From the NCBI GenBank assembly GCA_937625935.1, contig OW569358.1, forward strand, positions 62,001 through 126,000: a stretch of 64,000 nt of DNA, read 5' to 3'. The stretch comes from Tetramitus jugosus. Taxonomy: Eukaryota; Heterolobosea; Eutetramitea; Acrasida; Vahlkampfiidae. Each line of letters starts with the position of its first letter. Within the stretch, counting starts at the first letter, position 1. Below the pieces are notes generated by a model that ran no database searches, was not told the origin of the DNA, and worked only from the letters and a program-made list of their open reading frames with translations. A program made the translations under genes and the position numbers. Below, piece by piece: positions 1-9,887 of the stretch.

Positions 1-2793
1 GCGCTTAGTCATTTGAATCTCAGCTTTGTCATGAGGATACAGGTCATTGGCCTTGCTTAGAACCTTTGAAAAGAAGGTCAGTGTGAGAACATTGAAGAAC
101 AAGAGTTTAGAATCACACTCTTCAGCCACCAACTTGATCATGTCAAGGATATACGAATTCACTTCTGGACTGTTCAAAATATAGTCTTCAAGAAGCAACA
201 TGTATGGTCGAACAGAGGATGCAGTAGCAAACTTTCGTTTGAATCTCTCTAAATCGAACTCAATTTGGCTATCGTATTGCTCGAGCTTCTCATCTTCAAC
301 AGGTATAGGTTGCTCCTCACCGTCATTTGATGTTGTACCCTTTTTCTTTTTGCTTTGCTTTTTAGTATAGAAGGTTTCGAACTTTTCTTCCTCGTTGCTC
401 TGCAATACTTCTAATAGATAGTGCACTAGCTCTACCATGTTAGTTAAGTAGTGTCTGGGTAGGAATGAGGGTTCAAATAGTCTGATCATTCTTGGAATAC
501 ATTCAATTCTTTTAGGTTCATACAAAATCTTATGAAGCATCGCTGATGCAATTTGAACGTAGTCTCTCTTGGGACCCTTCTGTTGGAACATAATGTGAAG
601 ACACAGTACGAATTCTTTCAAGAAATATGCAGATTGTGTCAAAGTGTTCCAGTCTTTTGTCTCATAGGCAAAATTGACTACTCGATCAAACAGATGCTGA
701 ATTAGCTCGGGAAGTTCGATTACGGCTGCGATACTGGATATGTCAAACGAGATATCTCGCACATACACAGTAGACAACCTCTCACTAATCTCCTTGTGAT
801 GCTCGAAGCTATGTCGATTAAAGTCCAGCATAAATGCGCCCAGGAATAAGAAGTTTGCTTCATGATTCGTATTGTCATTCGCTTCTTGTGTCAAGATTGA
901 TTCTCTCTGATAGAGAATCGATTCCCAAATTCTTTCAAAGAATGAGTTGAAAGAATGCTTATAGAATACAAATAAAAAGTCCTTCAAGATCTGTTGTGTT
1001 CTGATATTTAGGTTCGAATAGTATGGATCGCGAATTCTTTCTCTAACACTAACTTGTCTTGCAATCACAACATCTTCTCCGAGTAGTGGATTATCTGCAG
1101 TAAAAATTTGTCGAACTACCTTAACAGTGTTGGGTTGCAACATCTTCTTCACCTCCTTCATTGGATTATCAGTCTCCTGATCATCATCATCGTCATTGAT
1201 GGGGTTAGATTGGGATAGTGGAGTTATAAAATAGGAGCCAAATCTGGAGTGTCTTGATGAGAGAGATGCCTCTTGATTTTCCTCCTGCTCTTGTTGTGCA
1301 GATAATAACTTTCTGAGCATTGCTTGGTCGTGATCGCTGGCCTTTGGAGCAGAGGCGGTTCGTGTAGTTGAGGAACTCGATTTGGCAATAGGTCTAGAGA
1401 GAGCTTTCTCTGCTGCGAATAAACCCTCTGGTGTTTCACTGTTTATCACAAGACAAATGAATTGAAGGCATTGGAAATACCACTCAATGACTTTGCTTCG
1501 AGTAAAGTTGTTCTTACTGACTTTAGCGTCATACTTAATAAATAGTTTTTGAATCAAAGCATTGATGAACGTTAGCATTCTTGTTTCATCCATTTGCTTA
1601 ATCATGAGTTCATGCATCTGTGATATTTGGTCGTTGGAGGAAAGTACATTGCTTTTGGCATCTGGGATCTTCAATAAATTAACAAGCAGTTGAATGACGA
1701 GCATTGTATATTCTTCGTAGGATAAAAGGGAAGAAGATTGTTTTGTTTCTAGCAGGAAGCTTCATTTGATGGTTCGTGTGAGTACATATCGGACAACAAA
1801 CAAGAACTGTTCATATACATACTTATTGTCTAAAGTTTCATCGTCACCTGGAATTAGCGTTTCCATGAGTGAAGAGATGGAGTTTCTCAGCAGAAATCCA
1901 AGTTTCATTTCTTGCAAAATTCGATATTGATCTCTCAGATGGAACCGTTCCCTCTTCTTTGCCACTCTCTTGTGTGTGATTATATCTGATAAATGTTTTG
2001 GTGGTTGAGTCATGGTAACCATCAAGCTCACAGCAGCAAACAACATTTCCTGATTGTTGTTATCATGGGAATAACGTCTATTACATGCAACAATATTCAT
2101 CAATTCATTCTGAACAATCTTCCATTCTGCCAACTGTCTCCAAACAGCTCTATCCAGTGATTCATCATTTGTCACGGCCTCCTTTAGTCGATGCAGTCGA
2201 GGAACACAATCCTTGGAGTGATAAAAGATCTTTCCATCCAATGTACCAAGTCCATTCCTCATGGACTCCAACATTGGCTTCAACTCCGTATCAAACTTTG
2301 ATTTCTTCTTATTCAGTCGAGTCAGGAACTTTTCCTGCCGTTGTTCTCTCATCGAAGGCCCCACTCTTCTCTTATTTCCATTAGCATTGTTTGCTCCTTC
2401 ATCGTCCGCTGCTCCTTCAGCATCCGAGTCACTGTCAGAGCCATGCGCATTTGCTAGAGCCTGTGCAAACTTGTCACCCAGTTCATAGTAGGAAGGAACT
2501 GGAATTTGTTCCTCTTCGTCATCGTTCATCTTATCACCATCGAAATGAACTTCTTCTTCATCGTCAAAGTCAACGGTAGTTTGCTTTTCTTCATTCTTTC
2601 TTGTTTCTTCTTCATCTTCTAGTTCATCCTGTGAGGATTCTTCTTCAAATTCCAAGTCAGAGCCCTCATTGTTGTCCTTGTTGTGAACCTTTTGTTCGTC
2701 TTGGAGCTTGTTGTCATCATTGTCGTCGTCACTATTCTTTGGTGGAACGTACTTGATTTTCGGGTGCACCTGACTGGTCTTCTTGAGCCTCAT
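1..2793 (-). CDS. Timeless/Tof1/Swi1-family replication fork protein (3' end outside window)
   Basis: Timeless homologues form the fork-protection complex with Tipin, travelling with the replisome in the nucleus. The ATG is at 2791-2793 and the gene runs out of the window at base 1. Residues 1-140 are acidic and low in complexity. Then comes the Timeless N-terminal helical domain (RAVWRQLAEWKIVQNEL and following). A later block contains KFATASSVRPYMLLLEDY and NSPEVNSYILDMIKLV, matching the conserved late N-terminal region of the family. The reading frame is open throughout except for one TGA at 1762-1764, just after FLFVVRYVL; coding continues in the same frame on both sides. A 42-nt GT-AG intron (1760-1801) or one of about 114 nt would remove it, but both delete plausible conserved residues, so a sequence error or real nonsense change remains possible. 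It shares a 176-bp promoter with the Maf gene. Family assignment is confident; the exon model is not. Confidence 0.82.
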
Positions 2794-2969
2794 TCACACG
2801 TGTGCTGTTACTTGAATGTACGGATGCTTCTTTGCCCACAAAGAAATTATTCTTCCCGCCTCTTTCAACAGTCTTAATTTCGGCGGGAAACAAACATCAA
2901 ATAGGAGTAATTTTCTTCAATGAAGAACAATCAACGAAAAACAACCTGAAGAAAAGTTGACAAAATACC
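2794..2969. promoter_or_regulatory. Divergent promoter of Timeless and Maf with two E2F-like sites
   Basis: The 176-bp spacer separates two divergent ATGs. It holds TTCCCGCC at 2853-2860 and GGCGGGAAA at 2882-2890, an inverted pair that fits the E2F/DP consensus TTTSSCGC. S-phase expression is expected for a Timeless homologue, so E2F control is reasonable but inferred. No TATA-like box stands out. Confidence 0.45.
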
Positions 2970-3626
2970 ATGATCGTAGATCACTTGAACAAACTCTTGT
3001 CTTGGAATATTGTTCTTGCGAGTGGAAGTCCCAGACGACTCCAAATCTTCCAACAGAACATGGGCCTGACCAACACTCGTGTCATTGCTTCCACTTTTGA
3101 CGAAAGTAGTTTGGACAAGTCTCAATTCGCTCATCCATCGCTGTTTGTTGTTGAGAATGCGAGACAAAAGGCCCTACAAGTTGCTTCTAGTCTGAAACAA
3201 CAAGAATCAACAAGCAGCAGTGCAAAGGTTGACTTGTTGGTGAGTGCGGATACGATTGTGTCATTTGGAGATGAAATTCTGGAGAAGCCAAAGAATGTGG
3301 AAGATGCGAGGAGAATGTTGAAAAAGTTGAGTGGGAATCAACACAAGGTGTACACTGGTGTTTGCTTTATGATTGCACCCAATGGCAACAATTCAGAAGA
3401 AGAACGATTGATTACGTTCGTGGAGGAGACTACAGTGATGTTTGATGAACTTGGTGATTCTGTGATTGAGGCCTACATTGAAACGGGAGAACCATTTGAT
3501 AAAGCAGGATCCTATGGGATACAGGAGAAGGGTGGAATGTTTGTCAAGGGAATAAGTGGATGTTACTTCAATGTCATGGGTTTTCCCATGCAGCGTTTTT
3601 CTAAAGAGCTCGCTAAAGTGTTGTAA
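2970..3626 (+). CDS. Maf/HAM1-like nucleoside triphosphate pyrophosphatase
   Basis: Maf proteins hydrolyse non-canonical or modified nucleoside triphosphates to monophosphates and pyrophosphate; related human protein is the N-terminal half of ASMTL. The 218-residue frame is close to the usual 190-220. The signature NIVLASGSPRRLQI starts near residue 15, the STFDE motif follows near 46, and SADTIV near 92 supplies the catalytic acidic residue. Downstream, EKPKNVEDARRMLKKLSG and the GEPFDKAGSYGIQ block are typical of the family. No targeting peptide is evident, so a cytosolic location is likely. The start at 2970 is the only ATG ahead of the conserved LASGSPRR motif. The gene is convergent with the FLYWCH/MULE gene 133 bp downstream. 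Confidence 0.92.
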   Translation: MIVDHLNKLLSWNIVLASGSPRRLQIFQQNMGLTNTRVIASTFDESSLDKSQFAHPSLFVVENARQKALQVASSLKQQESTSSSAKVDLLVSADTIVSFGDEILEKPKNVEDARRMLKKLSGNQHKVYTGVCFMIAPNGNNSEEERLITFVEETTVMFDELGDSVIEAYIETGEPFDKAGSYGIQEKGGMFVKGISGCYFNVMGFPMQRFSKELAKVL

Positions 3627-3759
3627 ACTAATTTGTTCTATTGTGTTGTTTTATTGGGTACTATCATGGTTGATAATGTAGTAGTTATTTGTGATAAACT
3701 GCAATGGTTGATTGACCGTGTCATTCGATGATGATGGAGATGTACTTGAAACTGGATCA

Positions 3760-5303
3760 TCAATTGACCGGGCTTTGAGGAGGGTTATCGAGGTGCGAAG
3801 GTTGGGTTGTGTTGTCCAGTTTTTGTTTTTTACTTGCTGGGTGTTCTGGCCTTCTCGATCTTTTATCGTTGGATGCTTGAGCGTTCGCAGTGGTCTTCTT
3901 ATGACTAGTTTTCAATCGTTGTCGTATTGTAAAATATTCCTCTTCTATCTCTAACAGCGTCTCCATACATCGCTTGATATCTAGTGTTTTGGAGAACTTT
4001 TGATCCATATTGCTGTGGAAGGTGTCAATCAGATTATTTGTTGCATCTTCGTTTGCCATACGACGTAGTTGAAACTTTGCCCACAGAGTGTATGGATATT
4101 TTGGATCTTCTTCCTCTGATCCCAACCATTCCTTAATAAAATATCGAACGAAATGTTCGTACCCAGGTTTTTCCTGATAGTGCAACACAAATTTCGTTCT
4201 CTCTTGAGCGAATGATTCCTCATCAGTGTATGCTGCCAATGCTTCTATTCTTTCGACTAAATCATTGATATTGCTTTCAATACTCATGTCTTCCTTGACA
4301 ACTTTCCCAAACTTGTTATGTTTCTGCTTGAGTATCGTCGCTATCAAGTGCGAAAGTGAAAAATTGCGACCGATAATTCGAGCATTGGGAAGTACTTCAC
4401 GAATGGCATTACACATGTCTTTTTCGAATTTGATAATGACGGAAACGGTCTTCTCCTTGAGTTGACAGATATTGGGAGCCGAATACCTTTCCTCGGTTGC
4501 CAACCATACAATGCAGCTCCACATTTCCTTGTATATCTTTTCGTTACCGGCTTTTACAAGAGTATGGACCAAAGGTAGTGCTTCACTCCAATTGCTCTTC
4601 TTGAGTAGCAAAGAAATCATTTTCTGTACGCCAGAAACATGCACACGATTAGTTACACATAGAAAAAACTGATCCTTGTTGGACAAGTTCCGTAAAAGGT
4701 CTAGTTGCCAATCTGCTGCCACTTGAAACAAGAAAATTGGCAAATTACGATACACACGAATATACTGTTGACCTCTGCAGTTATTTCGAAACTCTCCCCT
4801 AGAACACAATTCCTCAAAAGTATTGAGATTACTCTGCAAAGTACTCGACAAGGGAGCTCCAACAGATGAGTGAGAATGCACCACCTCTCTGTTATACCAC
4901 TTGCCATCAGCATGAACACGCTTCAATTCAGCCTTACATCCACTCTTTTGGTAGCTGCACCTGTAACGAGAATGTAACTTGTTTGTTTTATGATGTAACG
5001 TAACTCGTTTCCATCATAAACAAATGTTTTTCTCTTTGTGGGGTTTCCTTTTAATTTCTCAGGGGTTGTCTCACATTCTATCCATGGATAGAATGGAATA
5101 GTGTGACTTTGAGTCGTGCGACTAGTCTTCTCACACATCATTGGTTCTTCTTGTGATTTTGGTTCGTCATGCAATGCTTCTTCCCTTGTTGGAGGATCAA
5201 CAACTTGTTTATCTTCTTCTTCTTCTTCTTCTGATTCATGGCCACCACTATCATTGTCAAGATCAATGATCATCAATTGTTGTTGCTCATGCTCTTCATT
5301 CAT
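3760..5303 (-). CDS. FLYWCH zinc finger plus MULE transposase-derived protein, frame break inside
   Basis: The first frame (5303 down to about 4985) gives an acidic N-terminus and the start of a FLYWCH finger (FVYDGNELRY). The rest of the finger, RYRCSYQKSGCKAEL followed by HSHS, lies in a second frame that runs to the stop at 3760. The two frames meet at about 4975-4990. Either a base is missing or a 44-nt GT-AG intron is removed; the intron would delete part of the finger. The long C-terminal part follows the MULE transposase pattern: LPLVHTLVKAGNEKIYKEMW, then FEKDMCNAIREVLPNA, then NNLIDTFHSNMDQKF. The DGT and DFE acidic motifs expected of an active transposase are not visible (FLCVTN and IKFEKD instead). 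The tail is basic. It looks like a domesticated transposase rather than a mobile copy: no terminal inverted repeats were noticed. Confidence 0.6.
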
Positions 5304-5483
5304 GGTTTTTCTAAAGTCGTGTTTTTTGATCCTGTACAGTTCCAGCAGCCACTCGACCTCGCCACACCACGGAAGTTCATCTTCCGATCGGAATTCTTCC
5401 CGTGTCGTGCACCCTTCAAAAAGCTTCCATGATCAAAGATCTTTGAGCCAAAGAAACCAGAAAAAAAAAACATACTGCAAAAC

Positions 5484-6113
5484 ATGTTTGGTGTTGTGAT
5501 TCCAGGTCTCACTTCCGTACTCTCCCATTTCCAACCATTGGGTACCCCGGATCAACAGCGTTTTGCCCTGTCGATCCCTCTTCCATTGAACTATATTGTT
5601 CAATCGTTGTGCGTGTTTTTGTTGCCTGGTCAGCAACAATTATTGCCCAGTACTCATGGATGCAGTATTTACTTGTCAAACAATGGTCAAAACTGGGAGT
5701 ACATGGGTTGCTTGCTCAATAACAAGCCCTCCTTGTTAATTAATCCGCCATTGACGTATGACAGCACCAGTCAAAATAATGGCGGATTTGGGTTCCTTCA
5801 ACCACAGTTACAGCAGCAACAGCAGCAGCAACAACATATGTTGCACATTGGAATATCGTTAGAGGGCTTGGATACGTTGAAAAATTTGGAAGATGGTCAT
5901 TTGAGAGCCGAGCAGAATCAAGCCAATCAAGTCGTTGGACTTGCAAAGTTTTTGGCACGAAACTTGTTCAATTATATGAGTTCGTTTATACGGAGAATGG
6001 ACAATAGGGATATGATTGTGTTACCGACGAATGCACTTGACACTTGGATGAATAAAATTATGTCCAAGTTGCAGAATGATCCCTATTTCTGGAAGAGAGC
6101 AACTGATCAATAA
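5484..6113 (+). CDS. Hikeshi/OPI10 family Hsp70 nuclear import carrier
   Basis: Hikeshi carries Hsp70 through nuclear pores during heat stress by binding FG nucleoporins. The 209-residue protein starts with the family's MFGVVIPG and has the N-terminal beta domain (FALSIPLPLNYIVQSLCVFLLPG), then GQNWEYMGCLLNNKPS, then HIGISLEGLDTL, and ends with the C-terminal helices up to NDPYFWKRATDQ, which matches the family ending near NPLFWK. A polyglutamine run (about residues 109-118) interrupts the middle and is absent from most homologues. The ATG at 5484 is fixed by the conserved N-terminus. The 180-bp spacer to the divergent FLYWCH/MULE gene presumably holds both promoters. Confidence 0.9.
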   Translation: MFGVVIPGLTSVLSHFQPLGTPDQQRFALSIPLPLNYIVQSLCVFLLPGQQQLLPSTHGCSIYLSNNGQNWEYMGCLLNNKPSLLINPPLTYDSTSQNNGGFGFLQPQLQQQQQQQQHMLHIGISLEGLDTLKNLEDGHLRAEQNQANQVVGLAKFLARNLFNYMSSFIRRMDNRDMIVLPTNALDTWMNKIMSKLQNDPYFWKRATDQ

Positions 6114-6292
6114 GGAGTATGGAATGATGATGTAATGTTGGATCCAGTGCTTGATGGAAAGACAAAGAAGATTTCAACGGAAAGAAATCACTCTAGTGCT
6201 TTTGATGAAATTCACACGAGAGTGTGATTGTCATTTTGAGGGAGAATTGTGATTGTAAATTTGTAAAGGAGCGATAAATCCCAATTTTGGTT

Positions 6293-8374
6293 TCATTTTT
6301 TAATATTCAAGCAGGTTCTTCGCCAGACAAATGATCCTTGTTCGACGATTCTTGGTTCTTCCCTTTCCTCAAAGTATGTTTGGTTGCTCTTTCCTCCAGC
6401 ATTGTTGTTGTTGATGATGCTGTGCTCAGGAGTATTGATAGTGATCGAGACACTATCTTGATTTGCAGACTGGAGAGGAGTCTTATGTTTCGTGTACATG
6501 ACGCTGTTAAACAAGACCAGTTGCTCCAAGCGTTCAAACTGAGTTAATATGTGATCAGTTAATGGAATGATAACATTCTTGATGGTGACGTCTCTGGAAT
6601 TCAACTGTAGAACAGTTAATTGTTTCAGTTGAAACAGATGAGGAACCAAGTGAACAGAATCTGTTGATAGGGAGATGTTCAATCGCTTGAGATTAGGGAA
6701 TCGGTTCAGAACATTCGGATTGAAGAATTCTACTGGCATATTTTCCACCACAGAAAGAGAATGAATTCCTGAAGGAGAGTCAAGTATCTCTGCACTCTGA
6801 ACCAATTGATGAGGATCAGATGATTGCATCCCCATCACGAAAGATTCTTTGACTAGAGAGATGTTGTATCCGAGGCTCACTGATTTCAGATTCTGTCGAA
6901 AGATTGGAATGGCAATTGTAGAAGTCAATAATGCCTTAAACAACACGAGATTCTCCACCTTGCCATCTTCTTCGTCTTTCCAATCACTTAATTGGATTTG
7001 ACATCGAGATATTTTACCGATTGATAGCTCTCGAAGATTCAAATCTCTCAACAAGAAAGAAACGAGGTTCGAATTTGGCACGTTGCTCACATGAAGAACT
7101 TCTAACTTTGACCAGAGAGGCAGAAGGATGTTAGAGTCTGGGATATCCAATGTATCATCAATTTTCAACCGCTTCAAAGGAGGAATACTTGCGAGTAACC
7201 GAAGATCAAAGTAATCCAGTGAAACTTCGGACACTTTCTGCAAATGGTTTTTCGATTGCTGAACTACTTCTTCATTAGTCAGATGTCTGGTGTTCAATCC
7301 ATGGACTCTTTTCAGTTTGGATGGTGTGTACAACTGGGGTTGATAGCTATACTTGTTTTTTCTATCATCCTTGTGACGAATTTGGATTCCTTTACAATCA
7401 ACCAGTTTTGTACAGTAAGGAACTCGTTGTAACACTTTCCTGCACTCTGAAAAATCAATGTACTTGAAAATCATATAAACCTCTCTGGAGTTCTCATTTC
7501 GAACAAATCCTCCATAAAGTTGCCTCACAATCATTCTCTCAAGTGCTGCTTTCGGTGTCAAATGAAGGACAGAAGTCGGGTAATGATTTCCGACGCGAAT
7601 TTCCAGGAATTGTAAAATTTTGAGCGAAGGAAGAATTGGAAGTTGCCTCAGCCACTGGTCTCTATTGAGTGATAGTAGATACTTTGACTCTGCCATTCGA
7701 ACTTCTTCCATTTCTTCTGACGGGTACTCCTTGAATCGGATTTGTTGATCCCGCACAAACTCCACCTTCCTTTGAAGTCGCCCCTTCTTCTTCTCAGAAT
7801 AAGCCAAACAAGAGATCATGCAACATATAGTTAGGAACATGAGGCCAATAATGGAGAGAGTTGGTAATACACTCAACGTCATGGCGAAAAACACTGATTG
7901 TGTCACTCCTTTCCGCATTTTCACCTGAAACCGAAATGTTCGCGAGTGCACAGTATCCGTGTTATCAAACACAAACTCGATGGGTACCTGTTGAGAGAAC
8001 ACAAGTAGTTTTCGATTCACCTTTGTTCTCGAACCAATGGGCTTTTCAAAAAACACGTCCGATGTAGCGGGTGATGTCACTTTGAAAACCAAAGGCTCTC
8101 TCTGAGCACTGTTGTCCGGAGAAACACTCAAGTACAAGTAGTACCTTCGGAAGGGATCCACAAACGGAAGGCAAGTGATGCGATGTTGAGATGAAGGAGA
8201 AACTGTGACCATTCTTGAGATGGTTAAGCGACAATTCACCTCAGCGTCATGACTCATACAGTGAATATAGCTCGGGAGACAGGAGAAGAATAACGAGAGA
8301 AGCACAATTGAAAAGAGACCAAATTGTGTTGTTGTTGTCATTGATTGACATTTGTTTTTGTGCGATTTCAACAT
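6293..8374 (-). CDS. Single-pass membrane protein with intracellular leucine-rich repeats
   Basis: I do not recognise a named family. The 693-residue protein opens with a hydrophobic signal-like stretch (residues 17-38, GLFSIVLLSLFFSCLPSYIH). A non-repetitive region of about 120 residues follows, then a clear membrane segment near residues 158-190 (SVFFAMTLSVLPTLSIIGLM). After a Lys/Arg-rich stop-transfer stretch (EKKKGRLQRK), the rest is rich in irregular leucine-rich repeats from about residue 380 to 630, with phrases such as LPLWSKLEVLHVSNVP and FPNLKRLNISLS. If the signal is real, the N-terminal domain faces outside and the repeats lie in the cytosol, the reverse of common LRR receptors. 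There is no kinase or TIR domain. No introns are needed. The start ATG precedes the hydrophobic stretch. Confidence 0.65.
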   Translation of the reverse strand: MLKSHKNKCQSMTTTTQFGLFSIVLLSLFFSCLPSYIHCMSHDAEVNCRLTISRMVTVSPSSQHRITCLPFVDPFRRYYLYLSVSPDNSAQREPLVFKVTSPATSDVFFEKPIGSRTKVNRKLLVFSQQVPIEFVFDNTDTVHSRTFRFQVKMRKGVTQSVFFAMTLSVLPTLSIIGLMFLTICCMISCLAYSEKKKGRLQRKVEFVRDQQIRFKEYPSEEMEEVRMAESKYLLSLNRDQWLRQLPILPSLKILQFLEIRVGNHYPTSVLHLTPKAALERMIVRQLYGGFVRNENSREVYMIFKYIDFSECRKVLQRVPYCTKLVDCKGIQIRHKDDRKNKYSYQPQLYTPSKLKRVHGLNTRHLTNEEVVQQSKNHLQKVSEVSLDYFDLRLLASIPPLKRLKIDDTLDIPDSNILLPLWSKLEVLHVSNVPNSNLVSFLLRDLNLRELSIGKISRCQIQLSDWKDEEDGKVENLVLFKALLTSTIAIPIFRQNLKSVSLGYNISLVKESFVMGMQSSDPHQLVQSAEILDSPSGIHSLSVVENMPVEFFNPNVLNRFPNLKRLNISLSTDSVHLVPHLFQLKQLTVLQLNSRDVTIKNVIIPLTDHILTQFERLEQLVLFNSVMYTKHKTPLQSANQDSVSITINTPEHSIINNNNAGGKSNQTYFEEREEPRIVEQGSFVWRRTCLNIKK

Positions 8375-8767
8375 CTGGTGTATTCAGCGATTGATGATTG
8401 AAGATATTACGACTGACCGCGGCTGGTTGTATTCGTTTTGGGTTGGATATGATGCGTTCGCTCAGGGGATGTTGGTTGATGTGGCGTAGTGAGGGTGTTT
8501 TTATTGGAGAGGTCAACACAAATGCAGAATCTAGGTCTGATGGGTGTGAGCTGTTTCAATTGGGTCGCAATATAAAAGAAGCTATTTGGATCCTGAAAGA
8601 ATTCTGTTGCCAAGCCTTTGATTAATGGTAGAGCTTTTTTTATTTCCTGAATAACATTCTTGGTTGACCAAAAGATCGAAATCAAACGAAAAGAACCTCT
8701 TCTTTATTTTTCACTTGATCAATCAATAAAATTTCGTGTATTTCATGTTGTTATGAATGCTTTGTTA
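8375..8767. other. Spacer upstream of the LRR gene
   Basis: The 393 bases between the LRR gene start and the stop of the next minus-strand gene hold no credible ORF or RNA gene. They must contain the LRR gene promoter and the 3' UTR of the START-like gene. The half next to 8768 is AT-rich. Confidence 0.4.
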
Positions 8768-9613
8768 TTATGGTAGGCTACTACTATGATCATCACCAAC
8801 CGAATTTTTTGTCACACTTGACACTGTTTGTATTCTGTGCTTGATAGCCTCCATCGAGTCCTTCATCACCGAATTCAATACCCAATTCTTGACCATTGAC
8901 GGAACATACAATGTGAATCCAACATTGAATGAATAGTGAGCTTCCGTGCCCTTCTCTCTCGCGAACAACTCCCATGCTCCATTGTTGGCCTCAAACGGAC
9001 CTTCCACTTGATTCCAAGTAATCTTTGCATACCGATTCGGTTCCAAGTGATAATCCAATCTCAATTTGTAAGTAAATGTCTTGAAAAAAGTCGATATAGT
9101 GTATTGTGCGATCCAAACTTGATCCATGCTCGGTAAACTTGTTTGGAGTAATTGTTGTGCTTGAGAAAGATGATGTGCATTGTGTGGTAAACTGCAGTGT
9201 TGTTGATGTTGTGAACCATGGCTCTGTCGTACCACAGGGAATTTTTCCAGTACGAGCACTTGCTTGTACACTGGGAGAAACTCTGGATATCGTTCCACGT
9301 CTGCCACTACTTGAAAGCACTGATCGACCGTACAATTTTCGACAAACATGGAGCTGTGAACTCCTGCTTTTCTTACCCCAGATACCGCGTCGACAGAGTC
9401 ATACAGTTCTCCATCTTGTTGTCCACTCTGAATCTTATGTGGTAGTGGTGGTTTTTCACCGTACAGTGTGTGCGCAGGTGACTGTTCGTGAAGAATTGAG
9501 TGAGAATCGGAATGGACATGTGAGTCTGGTTGCTCATGAATTCCTTTCGTATTGCTTACATTTGCGTTGTTGTTACTGTCCTTGCTCGCTCCGAACGAGC
9601 TAAACCATTTCAT
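8768..9613 (-). CDS. START/SRPBCC-fold protein of the COQ10 / polyketide cyclase type
   Basis: The fold forms a hydrophobic pocket; COQ10 members bind ubiquinone in mitochondria, others bind different lipids. The first ATG is at 9613 (MKWFSSFGASKDS), giving 281 residues. The first 95 residues are low in complexity. The domain starts with VENCTVDQCFQVVADVERYP and EFLPVYKQV, and continues with TFTYKLRLDYHLEPNRYAKI, GPFEANNGAWELF and a final amphipathic helix MKDSMEAIKHRI. An insert of about 35 residues rich in His and Gln sits between the first strands and the WIAQYTIS strand. The N-terminus is not clearly a mitochondrial presequence. The WNQVEGPFEANNGAWE block fits the broader polyketide-cyclase group at least as well as true COQ10, so the ligand is open. 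Confidence 0.7.
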   Translation of the reverse strand: MKWFSSFGASKDSNNNANVSNTKGIHEQPDSHVHSDSHSILHEQSPAHTLYGEKPPLPHKIQSGQQDGELYDSVDAVSGVRKAGVHSSMFVENCTVDQCFQVVADVERYPEFLPVYKQVLVLEKFPVVRQSHGSQHQQHCSLPHNAHHLSQAQQLLQTSLPSMDQVWIAQYTISTFFKTFTYKLRLDYHLEPNRYAKITWNQVEGPFEANNGAWELFAREKGTEAHYSFNVGFTLYVPSMVKNWVLNSVMKDSMEAIKHRIQTVSSVTKNSVGDDHSSSLP

Positions 9614-9887
9614 GTTCTCTGTGAGTTGGTTGTACAAATGATATTGTATCAATAATTGAATGGCTCTGTGTCAGATAAAGTCCCCAAGTCAACCAACACG
9701 TATCGGCCTGCGCAGAATTGCATCGCGAGAAAGATCACCGCGGGGAGATCTCAGTTCCGAAATAATACCCGATTTCCTTAACGAGAACGAGGGAATACAT
9801 TGAAGGATATTCCAACTATGATTAATTTTTTAGATATCAAAGTGTGAGACGATAAGTATGAAAGAGAATGCACGGGATCCCTCTTTT

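Noticed and set aside
1762-1764. Timeless TGA as a selenocysteine codon
   Set aside because: The position is not a Cys in homologues, the motif is not redox-like, and no SECIS can be sought because the 3' UTR is outside the window.
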